Shown piece after piece: positions 1-9,391 of a stretch of DNA of 64,000 nt (positions within the stretch are counted from its first letter, which is position 1; each line of letters starts with the position of its first letter). The notes below the pieces were generated by a model that ran no database searches, was not told the origin of the DNA, and was given only the letters and a program-made list of their open reading frames with translations. The translations under genes and the position numbers were made by a program. The DNA is from Paenibacillus hunanensis (lineage in GTDB: Bacteria; Bacillota; Bacilli; Paenibacillales; Paenibacillaceae), in assembly GCF_014645615.1 (NCBI RefSeq), contig NZ_BMMB01000010.1, positions 1-64,000 on the forward strand. The letters run 5' to 3'.

Positions 1-51
1 TGGAGAACCGCTCACGAATCCTTTTCAGAGGAACTGTCGCACTTGGCTTGA
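1..51 (+). CDS. Possible 3' end of a gene entering from the left
   Basis: Frame 1 reads 16 codons (WRTAHESFSEELSHLA) to a TGA at 49-51, just before a hairpin terminator at 65-112. The composition is protein-like, but the fragment is too short to assign a family, and the other two frames are also open here. The position before a terminator is the main reason to list it. Confidence 0.3.
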   Translation, partial: WRTAHESFSEELSHLA

Positions 52-64
52 CAATCCGTCTTAT

Positions 65-112
65 AAAAAAAGAGCTGCAAGCAGATGGCAATGATCTGTT
101 CGCAGCTCTTTT
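65..112. terminator. Bidirectional intrinsic terminator
   Basis: An 11-bp inverted repeat, AAAAGAGCTGC at 68-78 and GCAGCTCTTTT at 102-112. On the minus strand the stem is followed by seven T residues, so it can end the amidohydrolase transcript. On the plus strand it is followed by TTTTG and could end the gene entering from the left. Confidence 0.8.
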
Positions 113-196
113 GTATATTTTAGTTGATATATCATTTTAAGAACGTTTAGCTATTCTCTTCAGAGCTGTACTATATTTCAGGATTACATCCAGACG

Positions 197-1084
197 CTAG
201 CTATGTTGCCCCAACGATCCCTGCTGCTCCATCCATTTCCTCAATCGCGGAAACACGGTCAAAGCATTATTATAAAATACATCCTCCCAATGCGGCTCTG
301 GAATCAGATGCTTGATAAAGCCAATCCATGCATCCAGCGGCACAAGCGGCCAATCGGTGCCGAATAGCAAACGATCATACTTTTCCGAAAATACAATTGC
401 ACGCTTAAAATGATCCACATACGTCTGCTCGCCCATCAAGCGCTGTACCTTAGCTCCATCGCCTACAATCCAACCGGACAGATCAGCGTACAGATTCGGA
501 TTTTTCTCCAGCATGGCTGAAGCATCCAGTACCCACGGATCGCCCAGATGACAGAGCATAAAGGTGATATCGCGATGCTTCACAAATGTCTCCTCCATCG
601 CTAGCGGATGCGAGTATTGCAGCAGCCCTTGATCGGCATACGTCAAACCGCCATGAATAACGACAGGCAGCTGATAGCGACGGGCAAGCTCATATACCGG
701 ATCATAGATCGGGTCGCCAACATGGTAGTGATAGTAACCCGCATACAGCTTGAAGCCGACTACACGCGGATCAGATAGAGACTGCTCAAGCGCCTCGATT
801 TGCCCGGGTTCGTGCAATGTCTCCGGATTAATGCCTACACAGGTAAACACATTGTGTGGAATACGATCATTCAGATCAAGCAGCATCGGGTTAGCCGCCT
901 TTTTATCCGGGAAAGCGCCTGCTACCGTCTCGGTTACGCCCATTCCGACAGCAGCAACAACATTCGAAGCGGCGAATTCAGCCAGTAGCCCATCTGTTGT
1001 ATAGTCAATCGATGCAAGCGTACGTGCGGTATCATGGAATGCTTCAATCTCGGAAAAGTGGATATGCGCATCAATGATTTTCAT
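197..1084 (-). CDS. Amidohydrolase-2 family metal-dependent hydrolase
   Basis: A 295-residue TIM-barrel protein of the amidohydrolase-2 family, whose members hydrolyse or decarboxylate small cyclic or carboxylated substrates with a bound divalent metal. Visible landmarks are the N-terminal metal motif DAHIH (His7, His9), a lysine in VVGFKLYAGY near 112, VIHGG near 145, CHLGDP near 177, and the catalytic-type Asp of FGTDWP near 243. The length is normal for the family. The start at 1084 has AGAGGAG six bases upstream. It lies 102 bp downstream of the large acetyltransferase fusion in the same direction with no terminator between, so the two are probably co-transcribed and end at the 65-112 hairpin. 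The substrate cannot be told from the sequence. Soluble and cytoplasmic, with no signal peptide. Confidence 0.85.
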   Translation of the reverse strand: MKIIDAHIHFSEIEAFHDTARTLASIDYTTDGLLAEFAASNVVAAVGMGVTETVAGAFPDKKAANPMLLDLNDRIPHNVFTCVGINPETLHEPGQIEALEQSLSDPRVVGFKLYAGYYHYHVGDPIYDPVYELARRYQLPVVIHGGLTYADQGLLQYSHPLAMEETFVKHRDITFMLCHLGDPWVLDASAMLEKNPNLYADLSGWIVGDGAKVQRLMGEQTYVDHFKRAIVFSEKYDRLLFGTDWPLVPLDAWIGFIKHLIPEPHWEDVFYNNALTVFPRLRKWMEQQGSLGQHS

Positions 1085-1186
1085 ATCTGGCTCCTCTACA
1101 GTAGAGTTATTGTTTGTATGATAAAAAGCTCGTTTATTGCTGTCTGCTACTCATGTCGCGTGCTCTACATATCACTTATTTGGAAC

Positions 1187-4100
1187 TCATTCGCTTGAAT
1201 TCAGATGTTGATCGAAACGAATCTGTTTTAGCTCAGCGAATACTTCATCCGCTAATTCGTTTTCAGAAAATACCAGGAATTGCGGTGTGGTCATGTCTTC
1301 GTCACCATGATGAGTATGCATATCCTCTGACATTTCCGTTAATACGACAGCAGCATCCACCAGAATGCCGCTCTGATTATGCTCGGTGTCTGTGATCATA
1401 TTCATCTGATATGTTCGTTCATGTGAGCCCAAACGGATAACTCCTGTTGGCGCACCAGTCTGGTACTCTGCCTTGCCTGCTTTATAGACAATCGATTCAC
1501 CTGCTCTATTACGCAGTGAAGCTCGGCTATCCTTTAGCTGCTCGCTCGCCTTCCAATAGTTCCATTGACGAATGACCAGTGGTGCAAAGCTATTGCCTGT
1601 CTGTTGACGGACATGTACGAAGGATGCAAGCACCGGAGCACCTGGTAATGTCACATAGTATTGACGTAGCGACAATCCTTTATAGACGTCATGATCTGTA
1701 ATCTGGACATCGATAGCTACACCATACCAGTGATTGCCATGTGAATCCTTAATATCAGTAAATGACACCGTTCGCGGCTGCTTCAACATGCTTGCAGCGG
1801 ACATGCCTTTGATCTGCACCGTTAATCCGCCTGTCCATGGATTCCACCATGCTTTCGGTCCTGGTGTTGGAAAAGAAGACTCCAGCCATTCCACACCATC
1901 ATGCTGTAAGGAGAATACGACCGGAGCAAACTGCTCACTAATCTTAAACTCTAACACACCATTACGAACACAATGAACATCCCCTTCAGCCGTCTGCATA
2001 ACGCTGCTGATCATCGGCTCATCAGATACAGGAATCAAGAGGCGCTTCTGCTTCAACTCATACGTATCCATATCCATTACGACCTCAAGGACATCCAGCT
2101 CCCCCGGTGTAACAGGCTCTAAAGTCAGTGAATCCTGCCATGTTGACAGCTGATCAGCCTGTGCCAGCTCAAACTGCTGACGCTTCATCCACTGATCTGA
2201 GGAAGCGATAATCGTACCACTTAATGTGGTGTTTTTACGTTCGATGATCTTCAATTCAGCCTGCTGGGAGGATAGGAATGGATTACCTTCGTTTAGTAGA
2301 ATATCCAGCGATGGCTCGGTACGTAGCGGCTCTTCATTTCCGATTTGCAGCGCAAATGCACGAAAATCCTGCCAGCTACTCCATGTACCACCTGCAATCG
2401 TTAACGGCGGCGTACTGACTGTTGCTCCAGCCTGCAACGTGCCTAATGGATGCTCTAACGCATACAGCCAGTGATCTCGAAGCAAAGTACGCTCCTGTGG
2501 CCATGTGATTCCCCAGTTATTTTGCTGCCGACGGCGGAAAATCCAGTTTTCAGTGATTTCCTCCAGCACCCAGTAATCGCCAAACGATGCAGCTGGTCCC
2601 TGCGCGGTATCAACATACCGATTCTGGTAAGGGAGAATACTATTTTCGAACGACATCTCAAATTTTGTTTTTAAAAATAACGGTTCGGTACGATCCTGTT
2701 CCGTGGTGTTGCTCACCTGATGGTGATGAGTAATAATTCCGTTCTGATACATTCGGATACTGGTGATCAGGCGCAGCTGAAGCGACTCCAGCTCATATTC
2801 GGCTTCCATCGTAAATGAATCCCCATGCTGGAATGACACCCGAATCGCTCGATCCTGCTTAAACGCATTATCATAAGGCAATCCAAATTGAGGATGCTTG
2901 ATCATACCGCCAGACTCGGTTCCTTTATACATCGTCAGCTCGTTGGTTAGCTTATTCAGATGAACATGATACAATCCATTCGATGCTACCCAGCCCTCGG
3001 CTGTCTGACCGCCAAAAGTAGACCCTGCACCAGGAAAAACCAGACTAACAGGTTGCTCCAACACCTGGACATAGCTTGTATCAAGTGGAGCTTCAGACGA
3101 AGCATGATCGCCACGTACAGATTCATCGCTTGTAGTTGAAGCTTCATGATCCGTTGCAGGCTGCTCCATAGCGCCCGTTGCGCCTTTGGTAGCTCGCTCA
3201 ATCACCAGCGATTGATACCAGATGCCATAATCCAGCAGCGTTGCTTTTACCTTGATCGCATGACGACCCTGTGCTGGAACACGCACGATCGACTCAGGCT
3301 CGCGGAAGGCTAGCAATGGATGTTCAGGCCAGCGGATTCGGTATGTCTGTTCGGTATCGTATTCATTCTCAAGCGATACTTCCAGCTCCTGCTCTCTGCC
3401 TGCATACCAAGTTTGCTGTGGAAGGTTCATTTTGACACGAACGGGGAAGCGGGGCTCTACGCCGAGCTTGAATATAGCGAGCTTTCCGTTAATACGCAGC
3501 TCAGCCTCAACGACTGGATGCGTTTGAAACGGATCTTGCTCCTCCTCGATCGGCTTTAATTCGAAGGTGGCTTGAATCGTCTCGTGATGAACTACGTCTG
3601 TAGATGCTTGTAACGACCATTCGATTCCTTTATGGCTACGGGATTGGATATCTACATGAAGCGGCTTGCCTGACTTGTTAATCAGCTCATACTCGATCGG
3701 ATAGCTAGCGCCAAAGGGTAAGCGATGCTGCTTCGGAATCGTAGCTTGGATCAGATAATCATCTGTTTCAATCAGACGCAGACCGCGTCCCGTACGTTCA
3801 TATTCCATTCGTAGATACAGATCAGCCTTACGCCATTCATAAGTAAAATAATCAAAACCATGTTCTCCGTTTCCATCGGGCTGGGTAGCAATCTCACGAA
3901 TGCTGTCATTGTACCAATCAATCGTTTCAAAAAACGGCTGAACAGCAGGCGTTTGCAGCACGGATGGAATCAGGTTGATCAGATGGGTTACATCCTCACG
4001 ACGCTCCCAGAAAAATCCGGCTTTTTTGTAAGCGGGTACAGCTTTGACGTTGCCTGGCCATGTGTATAGATCGACCCGAGGCCACCCCAGCTTAATCGTT

Positions 4101-4429
4101 TCTTCTACCGCGCGAAGTACCAGCTTCTTACCAACCTTTTGCCCGTGATATTCTGGGCGTACATTCAGCAGTGCGATATACAATGCTCCTACATCTTCCT
4201 TATAATGCGAAAAGCTACAATACCCGATCACCTTCTCACCGATAACTGCGAGAAAGATATTCAAATGCGGGCTATTATGATGCTCCTGTAAAACCATTTG
4301 CTCCGTATGCAGTGCACTCTCACCACCCCAGCTCTCCTGGCTTGCATTCCACATATCGGCGATTGATGCAGCATAACGCGGCTCGTACTCAACAATTGCT
4401 AATTGATCTACTTGATGCTTCGTTGTCAT
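1187..4429 (-). CDS. GNAT acetyltransferase fused to a large beta-sandwich protein
   Basis: A 1080-residue protein. Residues 1-165 form a GNAT N-acetyltransferase domain, with the acetyl-CoA loop in VRPEYHGQKVGKKL and the C-terminal signature AVPAYKKAGF. Residues 170-1080 contain no enzyme motif I recognise. They are rich in short beta-strands and aromatic residues and look like several Ig-like or glycosidase-type beta-sandwich domains in series (for example the stretches around 230-400 and 480-640). There is no signal peptide, so the protein is probably cytoplasmic. A low-complexity Ser/Thr/Glu linker near 420-450 separates two halves. Start chosen for GGAGG about ten bases upstream. It probably heads an operon with the amidohydrolase. 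The acceptor substrate is unknown. Confidence 0.75.
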   Translation of the reverse strand: MTTKHQVDQLAIVEYEPRYAASIADMWNASQESWGGESALHTEQMVLQEHHNSPHLNIFLAVIGEKVIGYCSFSHYKEDVGALYIALLNVRPEYHGQKVGKKLVLRAVEETIKLGWPRVDLYTWPGNVKAVPAYKKAGFFWERREDVTHLINLIPSVLQTPAVQPFFETIDWYNDSIREIATQPDGNGEHGFDYFTYEWRKADLYLRMEYERTGRGLRLIETDDYLIQATIPKQHRLPFGASYPIEYELINKSGKPLHVDIQSRSHKGIEWSLQASTDVVHHETIQATFELKPIEEEQDPFQTHPVVEAELRINGKLAIFKLGVEPRFPVRVKMNLPQQTWYAGREQELEVSLENEYDTEQTYRIRWPEHPLLAFREPESIVRVPAQGRHAIKVKATLLDYGIWYQSLVIERATKGATGAMEQPATDHEASTTSDESVRGDHASSEAPLDTSYVQVLEQPVSLVFPGAGSTFGGQTAEGWVASNGLYHVHLNKLTNELTMYKGTESGGMIKHPQFGLPYDNAFKQDRAIRVSFQHGDSFTMEAEYELESLQLRLITSIRMYQNGIITHHHQVSNTTEQDRTEPLFLKTKFEMSFENSILPYQNRYVDTAQGPAASFGDYWVLEEITENWIFRRRQQNNWGITWPQERTLLRDHWLYALEHPLGTLQAGATVSTPPLTIAGGTWSSWQDFRAFALQIGNEEPLRTEPSLDILLNEGNPFLSSQQAELKIIERKNTTLSGTIIASSDQWMKRQQFELAQADQLSTWQDSLTLEPVTPGELDVLEVVMDMDTYELKQKRLLIPVSDEPMISSVMQTAEGDVHCVRNGVLEFKISEQFAPVVFSLQHDGVEWLESSFPTPGPKAWWNPWTGGLTVQIKGMSAASMLKQPRTVSFTDIKDSHGNHWYGVAIDVQITDHDVYKGLSLRQYYVTLPGAPVLASFVHVRQQTGNSFAPLVIRQWNYWKASEQLKDSRASLRNRAGESIVYKAGKAEYQTGAPTGVIRLGSHERTYQMNMITDTEHNQSGILVDAAVVLTEMSEDMHTHHGDEDMTTPQFLVFSENELADEVFAELKQIRFDQHLNSSE

Positions 4430-5098
4430 GATTATGTATCCTCCATCTTCCGTAGTGTATAGAAGTATAACCTTGCTTATGACATACTACTCGTGAGGTA
4501 TATTCAGATTAACAAAAATCGGATAGGAAACCAAATGTTTTGAGTGATATTGGAAAATTGGAACGCCCGGTGATATAAAACGTTTGGGAGTCATGGATGC
4601 TTGAAGATGAATAGGGTTGAAGCTTGTAGCTGATAGGTGGGTGTAATTGAGGTGTACTATTTTTCCGATTTTCTATTGTTTATTTGCTGGAGTTGAAGTA
4701 TTTCTTTTTATACTTATGTTGGTAGCAATATTGCTCGTATGTTGCACGATATCATATGAGCTTAGTATACTTATTTTATTTTTGTGAATTTTTCATATAA
4801 TGAAATAATAATTTTAGTTGGTTTATCACACTTAATTCGACGGATTCGACTTCGATAACTATCGATTGTCGATAAAATGATTACTGCGCTATCACGATAA
4901 TGTTGGTTTCATGCCGCTCGTAAAATGATTTTTTTACGATATGAATCGCCAGCACAAAAGCACAAAAAACCGATCCTGCTTCATCTAGCTACACAGGATC
5001 GGTCTAAATATCTAATGATAGTTGTAGTGTAGTTACTCACGTATGGAGTAGATTTTTTTACGAATATCTTTCCTACTCTTTGCTCATAACTCCAGTTC
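4430..5098. other. Intergenic region, 669 bp
   Basis: AT-rich spacer upstream of the acetyltransferase fusion. No convincing ORF with a ribosome binding site was seen. It holds the terminator of the aldo/keto reductase gene at 4963-5003 and a cluster of five TCGA tetranucleotides at 4837-4872. Confidence 0.6.
4963..5003 (-). terminator. Intrinsic terminator of the aldo/keto reductase gene
   Basis: A perfect 10-bp stem, ACCGATCCTG at 4969-4978 with CAGGATCGGT at 4994-5003, followed on the minus strand by TTTTTTG. It lies about 95 bp past the stop of the gene at 5099. Confidence 0.85.
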
Positions 5099-6079
5099 TT
5101 AATTCGCTCCCACAACCGCATGCGGTACATATGGCTCTTCCAAAAACGCTACATCCTCCGCACTCAACTTTACATTCAATGCTCCAGCAGCGTCCTCTAA
5201 ATGCGATATTTTCGTAGCTCCAATGATCGGGGCACTGACCGGGTTCTTTTGCAGAATCCAGGCTGTTGCAATCTGAGCGCGGGATACGCCATAGCGATTG
5301 GCTAGCTCGGCTACGCGTTCGATAATCGTACGATCAGTATCCATAGTCGCATCGTATTTGGACTTTTGTACGTTGTCCGTTTCAGAGCGAAGTGTCGTGG
5401 TATCCAGATCACGTGTTAAGCGTCCCGAAGCAAGCGGACTGTACGGAATAACGCCTATTTTCTGATCTATACATAGTGGCAGCATTTCGCGCTCTTCCTC
5501 GCGATAGAGCAGGTTCAGGTGATTTTGCATAGAGACAAAGCGTGTCCAATTATTCTTCTCTGCCACATGAAGCGCCTTCTGGAACTGCCATGCGTACATC
5601 GCAGAAGCACCGATATAGCGCACCTTGCCCATTTTCACCAGATCATGCATCGCTTCCATCGTTTCTTCGATCGGTGTCGCATAGTCCCAGCGGTGAATCT
5701 GATACAGATCAACATAATCGGTGCCCAGGCGTTGTAGGCTTTTATCGATCTCACTCATGATCGCTTTGCGAGACAAGCCTGCACCATTCGGGCCTTCGTG
5801 CATGCGGCTGAATACTTTTGTCGCAATAACAACCTCATCGCGATTCGCATATTCCTTCAGTGCACGGCCGACATACTCTTCACTTGTCCCCATGGAATAG
5901 ATATTAGCTGTATCGAAGAAATTAATGCCTAGCTCCAGCGCATGCTTGATAACTTTACGGCTATCCTCCTCATTCAGTACCCATTCATGTACCCAGCGAC
6001 TAGCATCGCCAAATCCCATACATCCCAGACAAATACGTGAGATGTCCAGACCTGTGTGTCCTAACTTTGTATATTCCAT
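5099..6079 (-). CDS. Aldo/keto reductase
   Basis: An NADPH-dependent oxidoreductase of the aldo/keto reductase superfamily, 326 residues. Seen: the N-terminal strand MEYTKLGHTGLDISRICLGCMGFGD, the Asp of FFDTANIYSMG with Tyr at the active site, the catalytic Lys in VVIATKVF, and the catalytic His in YQIHRWDY. The C-terminal cofactor segment is PIIGATKISHLEDA. A longer ORF begins at 6100, but the ATG at 6079 is preferred because AAGGGAG lies 11 bases upstream and the 6100 codon has no ribosome binding site. It is divergent from an AraC regulator at 6650, which probably controls it. It acts in the cytoplasm; the carbonyl substrate is unknown. Confidence 0.9.
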   Translation of the reverse strand: MEYTKLGHTGLDISRICLGCMGFGDASRWVHEWVLNEEDSRKVIKHALELGINFFDTANIYSMGTSEEYVGRALKEYANRDEVVIATKVFSRMHEGPNGAGLSRKAIMSEIDKSLQRLGTDYVDLYQIHRWDYATPIEETMEAMHDLVKMGKVRYIGASAMYAWQFQKALHVAEKNNWTRFVSMQNHLNLLYREEEREMLPLCIDQKIGVIPYSPLASGRLTRDLDTTTLRSETDNVQKSKYDATMDTDRTIIERVAELANRYGVSRAQIATAWILQKNPVSAPIIGATKISHLEDAAGALNVKLSAEDVAFLEEPYVPHAVVGAN

Positions 6080-6649
6080 CGTATCGATTGCTCCCTTCAT
6101 AATTAGCGAGATGAAGTGTGAAAATAGGTTTGTACACGATGCAACGATGATCTGCGATAATTCTGTACCGCATGCTTTTGCATAAGTCGGTGTAGCGATT
6201 CCTCATATAGCACGCGAAATGTTGGTTCTGACTTGTGCTTGATCAAGGTATTCAGGCGACGAATTAAAGCGAGTTCAAAATAACGTATCCATTGACGCAT
6301 AAGCACAGCTACGTAACCGTATAGGATCATTTGTTATGTTGGATATATACAAATTCCGCTAACAAAATAATCCATCATCCTATCATTCGATACGTAGCCG
6401 TCTTCACCTCCCTTATCCTGTAATAGCATCCGTAGCTATACAGATGCAGTAGCTATGAATATAGTATGCTTGTAAACAAGATCAGGGAGGTATCTCATTC
6501 ATATTGAATGATTGCCTAATTCTATCATGTCCATTTTCAGAGCAATAATAGGCAAGGTATAATCAATTACAGTCCATGTCGTATACATCTACTCGCCTTC
6601 TAGCGAGCATGTACTCGTATAAATAGAACGATTCCAAAGGAGAATGCCT
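6080..6649. other. Divergent intergenic region, aldo/keto reductase and AraC regulator
   Basis: A 570-bp space between divergent genes. A TATAAT hexamer at 6558-6563 with a weak TTTCAG 17 bp upstream is a candidate promoter for the AraC gene. A 75-codon ORF on the minus strand (6103-6330) has no ribosome binding site and was not called. Confidence 0.5.
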
Positions 6650-7573
6650 ATGTCTGAGCGCATCTACACCCAGCATCATGAGCTGGCTGCTCTCATCCTG
6701 CACCATTGCCCGGAGGAAGGCGTATTCCAAACGGCCGTTCCTTCCTTACTCTTAATTCATCACCGTGAAATGACCGACAAAGCGTATCAGGTATATAAGC
6801 CCTGCTTCTGCTGCATTGCGAGTGGAGCTAAGGATATTTTTCTAGCAAATGAGCACCTGTCGTACGGACCCAGTAATTATTTGATCGCTTCGATGAACCT
6901 TCCTGTCGTAGGTCAGGTCGTACAAGCCTCTCAAGCAGAACCTTATCTCAGCTTTAAGCTGGAATTTTCGCAAACTCAGATTCTTGAAGTCTTAAATGAA
7001 ACTGATCTGACGCAGCCCACGCGTGAAACTGCCAGGCGCGCACTGTTTGTCGGTCAGACCGAGCCTACGCTCCTGGATGCGGTTATACGCTTGACCAAGC
7101 TACTCGATCAGCCAAAAGATATTTCTTTTCTCGCTCCCTTATTTGTAAAGGAGATTCTGTACAAGCTATTGCAAGGTGGCTTTGGCTCGATGCTGGCACA
7201 GATCGCACTGGAAGGTAGTAGCTCCTATCGTATCCGCGAAGTGATTGAGCAGATTACCCGTCATTATGAGCAGCCGCTTCGTGTGGACGAGCTTGCCGAA
7301 ATGGCGAGCATGAGCGTCTCATCCTTCCATCGCAACTTCAAAGAAGTCACTGCGATGAGTCCTCTGCAATTCCAAAAGCAGGTTCGTTTGCAGGAAGCAC
7401 GCCGCATACTGCTATCTGAGTCGGCAGATGCTGCGGATGTCGCCTTCCGTGTCGGCTATGAGAGTGCTTCGCAATTCAGTCGTGAATATGCGCGGATGTT
7501 TGGCGCTCCACCGCGTGCAGATATTAAGCAGCTCAAGCAGAAGTACGGTAATATATTGAATGTGAATGCGTGA
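6650..7573 (+). CDS. AraC-family transcriptional regulator
   Basis: A 307-residue regulator. Residues 1-190 match the AraC N-terminal domain typical of regulators placed next to oxidoreductase genes (YKPCFCCIASGAKDIFL, YLIASMNLPVVGQVV). Residues 200-300 hold the two helix-turn-helix units (LRVDELAEMASMSVSSFHRNFKEVT and ADVAFRVGYESASQFSREYARMFG). The ATG at 6650 is chosen over 6644, because AAAGGAG at 6636-6642 is seven bases from the former and one base from the latter. It is transcribed away from the aldo/keto reductase gene, an arrangement that suggests control of that gene and itself. A strong terminator follows. Confidence 0.9.
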   Translation: MSERIYTQHHELAALILHHCPEEGVFQTAVPSLLLIHHREMTDKAYQVYKPCFCCIASGAKDIFLANEHLSYGPSNYLIASMNLPVVGQVVQASQAEPYLSFKLEFSQTQILEVLNETDLTQPTRETARRALFVGQTEPTLLDAVIRLTKLLDQPKDISFLAPLFVKEILYKLLQGGFGSMLAQIALEGSSSYRIREVIEQITRHYEQPLRVDELAEMASMSVSSFHRNFKEVTAMSPLQFQKQVRLQEARRILLSESADAADVAFRVGYESASQFSREYARMFGAPPRADIKQLKQKYGNILNVNA

Positions 7574-7593
7574 TATGAATGCATGAATGGAAG

Positions 7594-7626
7594 AAGCCCC
7601 TATGTATTGAACATAGGGGCTTTTGC
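7594..7626 (+). terminator. Intrinsic terminator of the AraC gene
   Basis: A 12-bp stem, AAGCCCCTATGT at 7594-7605 with ACATAGGGGCTT at 7611-7622, followed by TTTTG. It lies 20 bp after the regulator's stop codon. Confidence 0.9.
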
Positions 7627-7697
7627 TTCAAGTTCTATTTTATTTATACGTGCCTGGCTAACTGCTATACATCCTGTGATCGCTTTATATCAAGATT

Positions 7698-8483
7698 TTA
7701 GCCAAGATACATCCTATATTCGTACGCTGTAATGCCATACACACTTTTAAAATGCTTGTTCAAATGCGTGAGGTCTGTGAACCCGCATTCGGTTACGGCT
7801 GCGTACACATCCTTCTTTTGCTCAATGAGATGCTTGGCGTGTTCAATTTTACGATTTAAAAAGTACTGATAGGGCGAAATGCCAGTTTGTGCCTTGAACA
7901 TGCGAATGAATTGGAATTTGGACAACTCCAGTTCCTGACCGATCTCATCTAGCTTCATTACACCGCCTAGATCCGCATGCAGCATCTCCTTCGCTTTGCG
8001 AATCAAGCCCGGGTCCTGTGTAGGGCTTGATGTGAGATCGTTATGAACGAGGCTATCTGCTAGCGCGACGAGACGCTCCGTACAGAGCGCATCATCACCA
8101 CTCTGCGTCATCGCTTGAGATAGTTCAAGAATACGTCGATTGAGCAAGGGATCATATACGACCGGCGAGGAGAAACGAAGCCAATCCTTTTGCCCGGCTG
8201 CTTCGGTCAGCATATCCGGGTCGACATAGAGCATCACATAATCGAGCCCTTCCCTGCCATTGGCCATACCATCATGCGCCTGCTCCGGGTTGAACATCAT
8301 GACACCGCTGGAATGAGATAAATGCAGACTTCCATCCATCGTAAAGCGCTGGATTCCACGTAGTGTCACCCCAAATGAATACTCCTGATGCGAATGCCGC
8401 TTGTACGTAAAATCCTGAATACTGGCAGACAGCATTGTGATGCCTGCTGCTTTTTTATATTGAAAGCGTTCGGTTGGATTCAT
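7698..8483 (-). CDS. AraC-family transcriptional regulator, cupin type
   Basis: A 261-residue regulator with an N-terminal cupin-like arabinose-binding-type domain (HSHQEYSFGVTLRGIQRF near 30-47, then FNPEQAHDG) and a C-terminal double helix-turn-helix domain (KLDEIGQELELSKFQFIRMFKAQTGISPYQYFLNRKI and ECGFTDLTHLNKHFKSVYG). AAGGAGG lies just upstream of the ATG. It starts 13 bp after the LysE-type exporter gene stops, so the two form an operon. Regulators of this build commonly control an adjacent amino-acid exporter and sense a small ligand; that role here is inferred from context. Confidence 0.88.
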   Translation of the reverse strand: MNPTERFQYKKAAGITMLSASIQDFTYKRHSHQEYSFGVTLRGIQRFTMDGSLHLSHSSGVMMFNPEQAHDGMANGREGLDYVMLYVDPDMLTEAAGQKDWLRFSSPVVYDPLLNRRILELSQAMTQSGDDALCTERLVALADSLVHNDLTSSPTQDPGLIRKAKEMLHADLGGVMKLDEIGQELELSKFQFIRMFKAQTGISPYQYFLNRKIEHAKHLIEQKKDVYAAVTECGFTDLTHLNKHFKSVYGITAYEYRMYLG

Positions 8484-8496
8484 GCTGTCGTCCTCC

Positions 8497-9090
8497 TTAT
8501 ACCCACATCATTACCGCTGCATAGACGAGAAATGCTGTCATGACCAGATTAGTAATACGTTGATTCCGTTGCAAAAACGTTTTGAAAATTGTACCAAACA
8601 TCACCCACGTTGTATAGGCAAGAAATCCGATCAGGGTGATGCCGAACACGCCTGCCAGTAGCGCAGGTACAGCGGAATAATACGGCATAATAAAGGTTGG
8701 AATGACCGTCATCGTGAACATAATCACCTTAGGATTCACAAACTGGGTGATAAAACCAGAGCGGAACGTATCGAGTCCTGCTGTAGTAGGCGCCTCTTTA
8801 TTGCCAGACGCAGGCTTGCTTTTACGTGAAATCTGATATGCCAGATACAGCATGTACAGACTACCTACAATCTGCATTCCCAGCATAATACGAGGCAAAA
8901 TAGCTGCTAGCACACTATTAAGCGTTGCCGATGCCGCCAGCAATAATCCGAAGGCTACGGTCGCTCCATACGTATACCGAAGCGCCTGCGCCGTGCCCTC
9001 CTTGTTGGCGATCGATAGAATAAGAATATTACTCGGCCCCGGTGTAAATGTAACAATAAAGCAGTACAAAATAAAAGACAGCATACTCAT
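8497..9090 (-). CDS. LysE/RhtB-family amino-acid exporter
   Basis: A 197-residue membrane protein with about six hydrophobic segments. It carries the family's N-terminal motif FTPGPSNILILS and the GSLYMLYLAYQI segment near 70. The family exports amino acids or their analogues using the membrane gradient. The ATG at 9090 is chosen over the longer ORF start at 9132, because AAGGGG lies seven bases upstream and the membrane signature then falls at the usual distance from the N-terminus. It is followed by and probably co-transcribed with an AraC regulator. The exported substrate cannot be told. Confidence 0.88.
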   Translation of the reverse strand: MSMLSFILYCFIVTFTPGPSNILILSIANKEGTAQALRYTYGATVAFGLLLAASATLNSVLAAILPRIMLGMQIVGSLYMLYLAYQISRKSKPASGNKEAPTTAGLDTFRSGFITQFVNPKVIMFTMTVIPTFIMPYYSAVPALLAGVFGITLIGFLAYTTWVMFGTIFKTFLQRNQRITNLVMTAFLVYAAVMMWV

Positions 9091-9391
9091 ATACAAACCC
9101 CTTTCCGGTGTAGCTCGTTGTTTGTATATCAATATAACTGTCTGGTGAGAATTGCTATAGTATATTATTGCAGGGGCGAGGATAGCGGCTGATAGGTGAA
9201 TAGTAAAGTAAAATATATTGTGGACAATAGAGGCTTTAGATTGACCAGATGTTCAGCTAGCAGTGTACTTCTGTGCTTTAAGGCTGTTTGTTATGTTGTA
9301 CTACATAAAATAACAAAAACCTCGAATGTGCTTCGTACACACCCGAGGTTTCATAATTATAATGACCAGCTATATTTAAAAGCTTATCTTC
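9091..9391. other. Intergenic region, 301 bp
   Basis: Contains the terminator of the downstream aldo/keto reductase gene (9317-9351) and presumably the promoter of the LysE-AraC operon. No gene seen. Confidence 0.5.
9317..9351 (-). terminator. Intrinsic terminator of the second aldo/keto reductase
   Basis: AAACCTCG at 9317-9324 pairs with CGAGGTTT at 9344-9351, with further pairing inside. On the minus strand the stem is followed by TTTTTG. It lies 40 bp past the stop codon at 9392. Confidence 0.8.

Noticed and set aside
6103..6330. 75-codon ORF on the minus strand upstream of the first aldo/keto reductase
   Set aside because: Protein-like in part, but neither possible ATG has a ribosome binding site and it fills the promoter region of a divergent pair.
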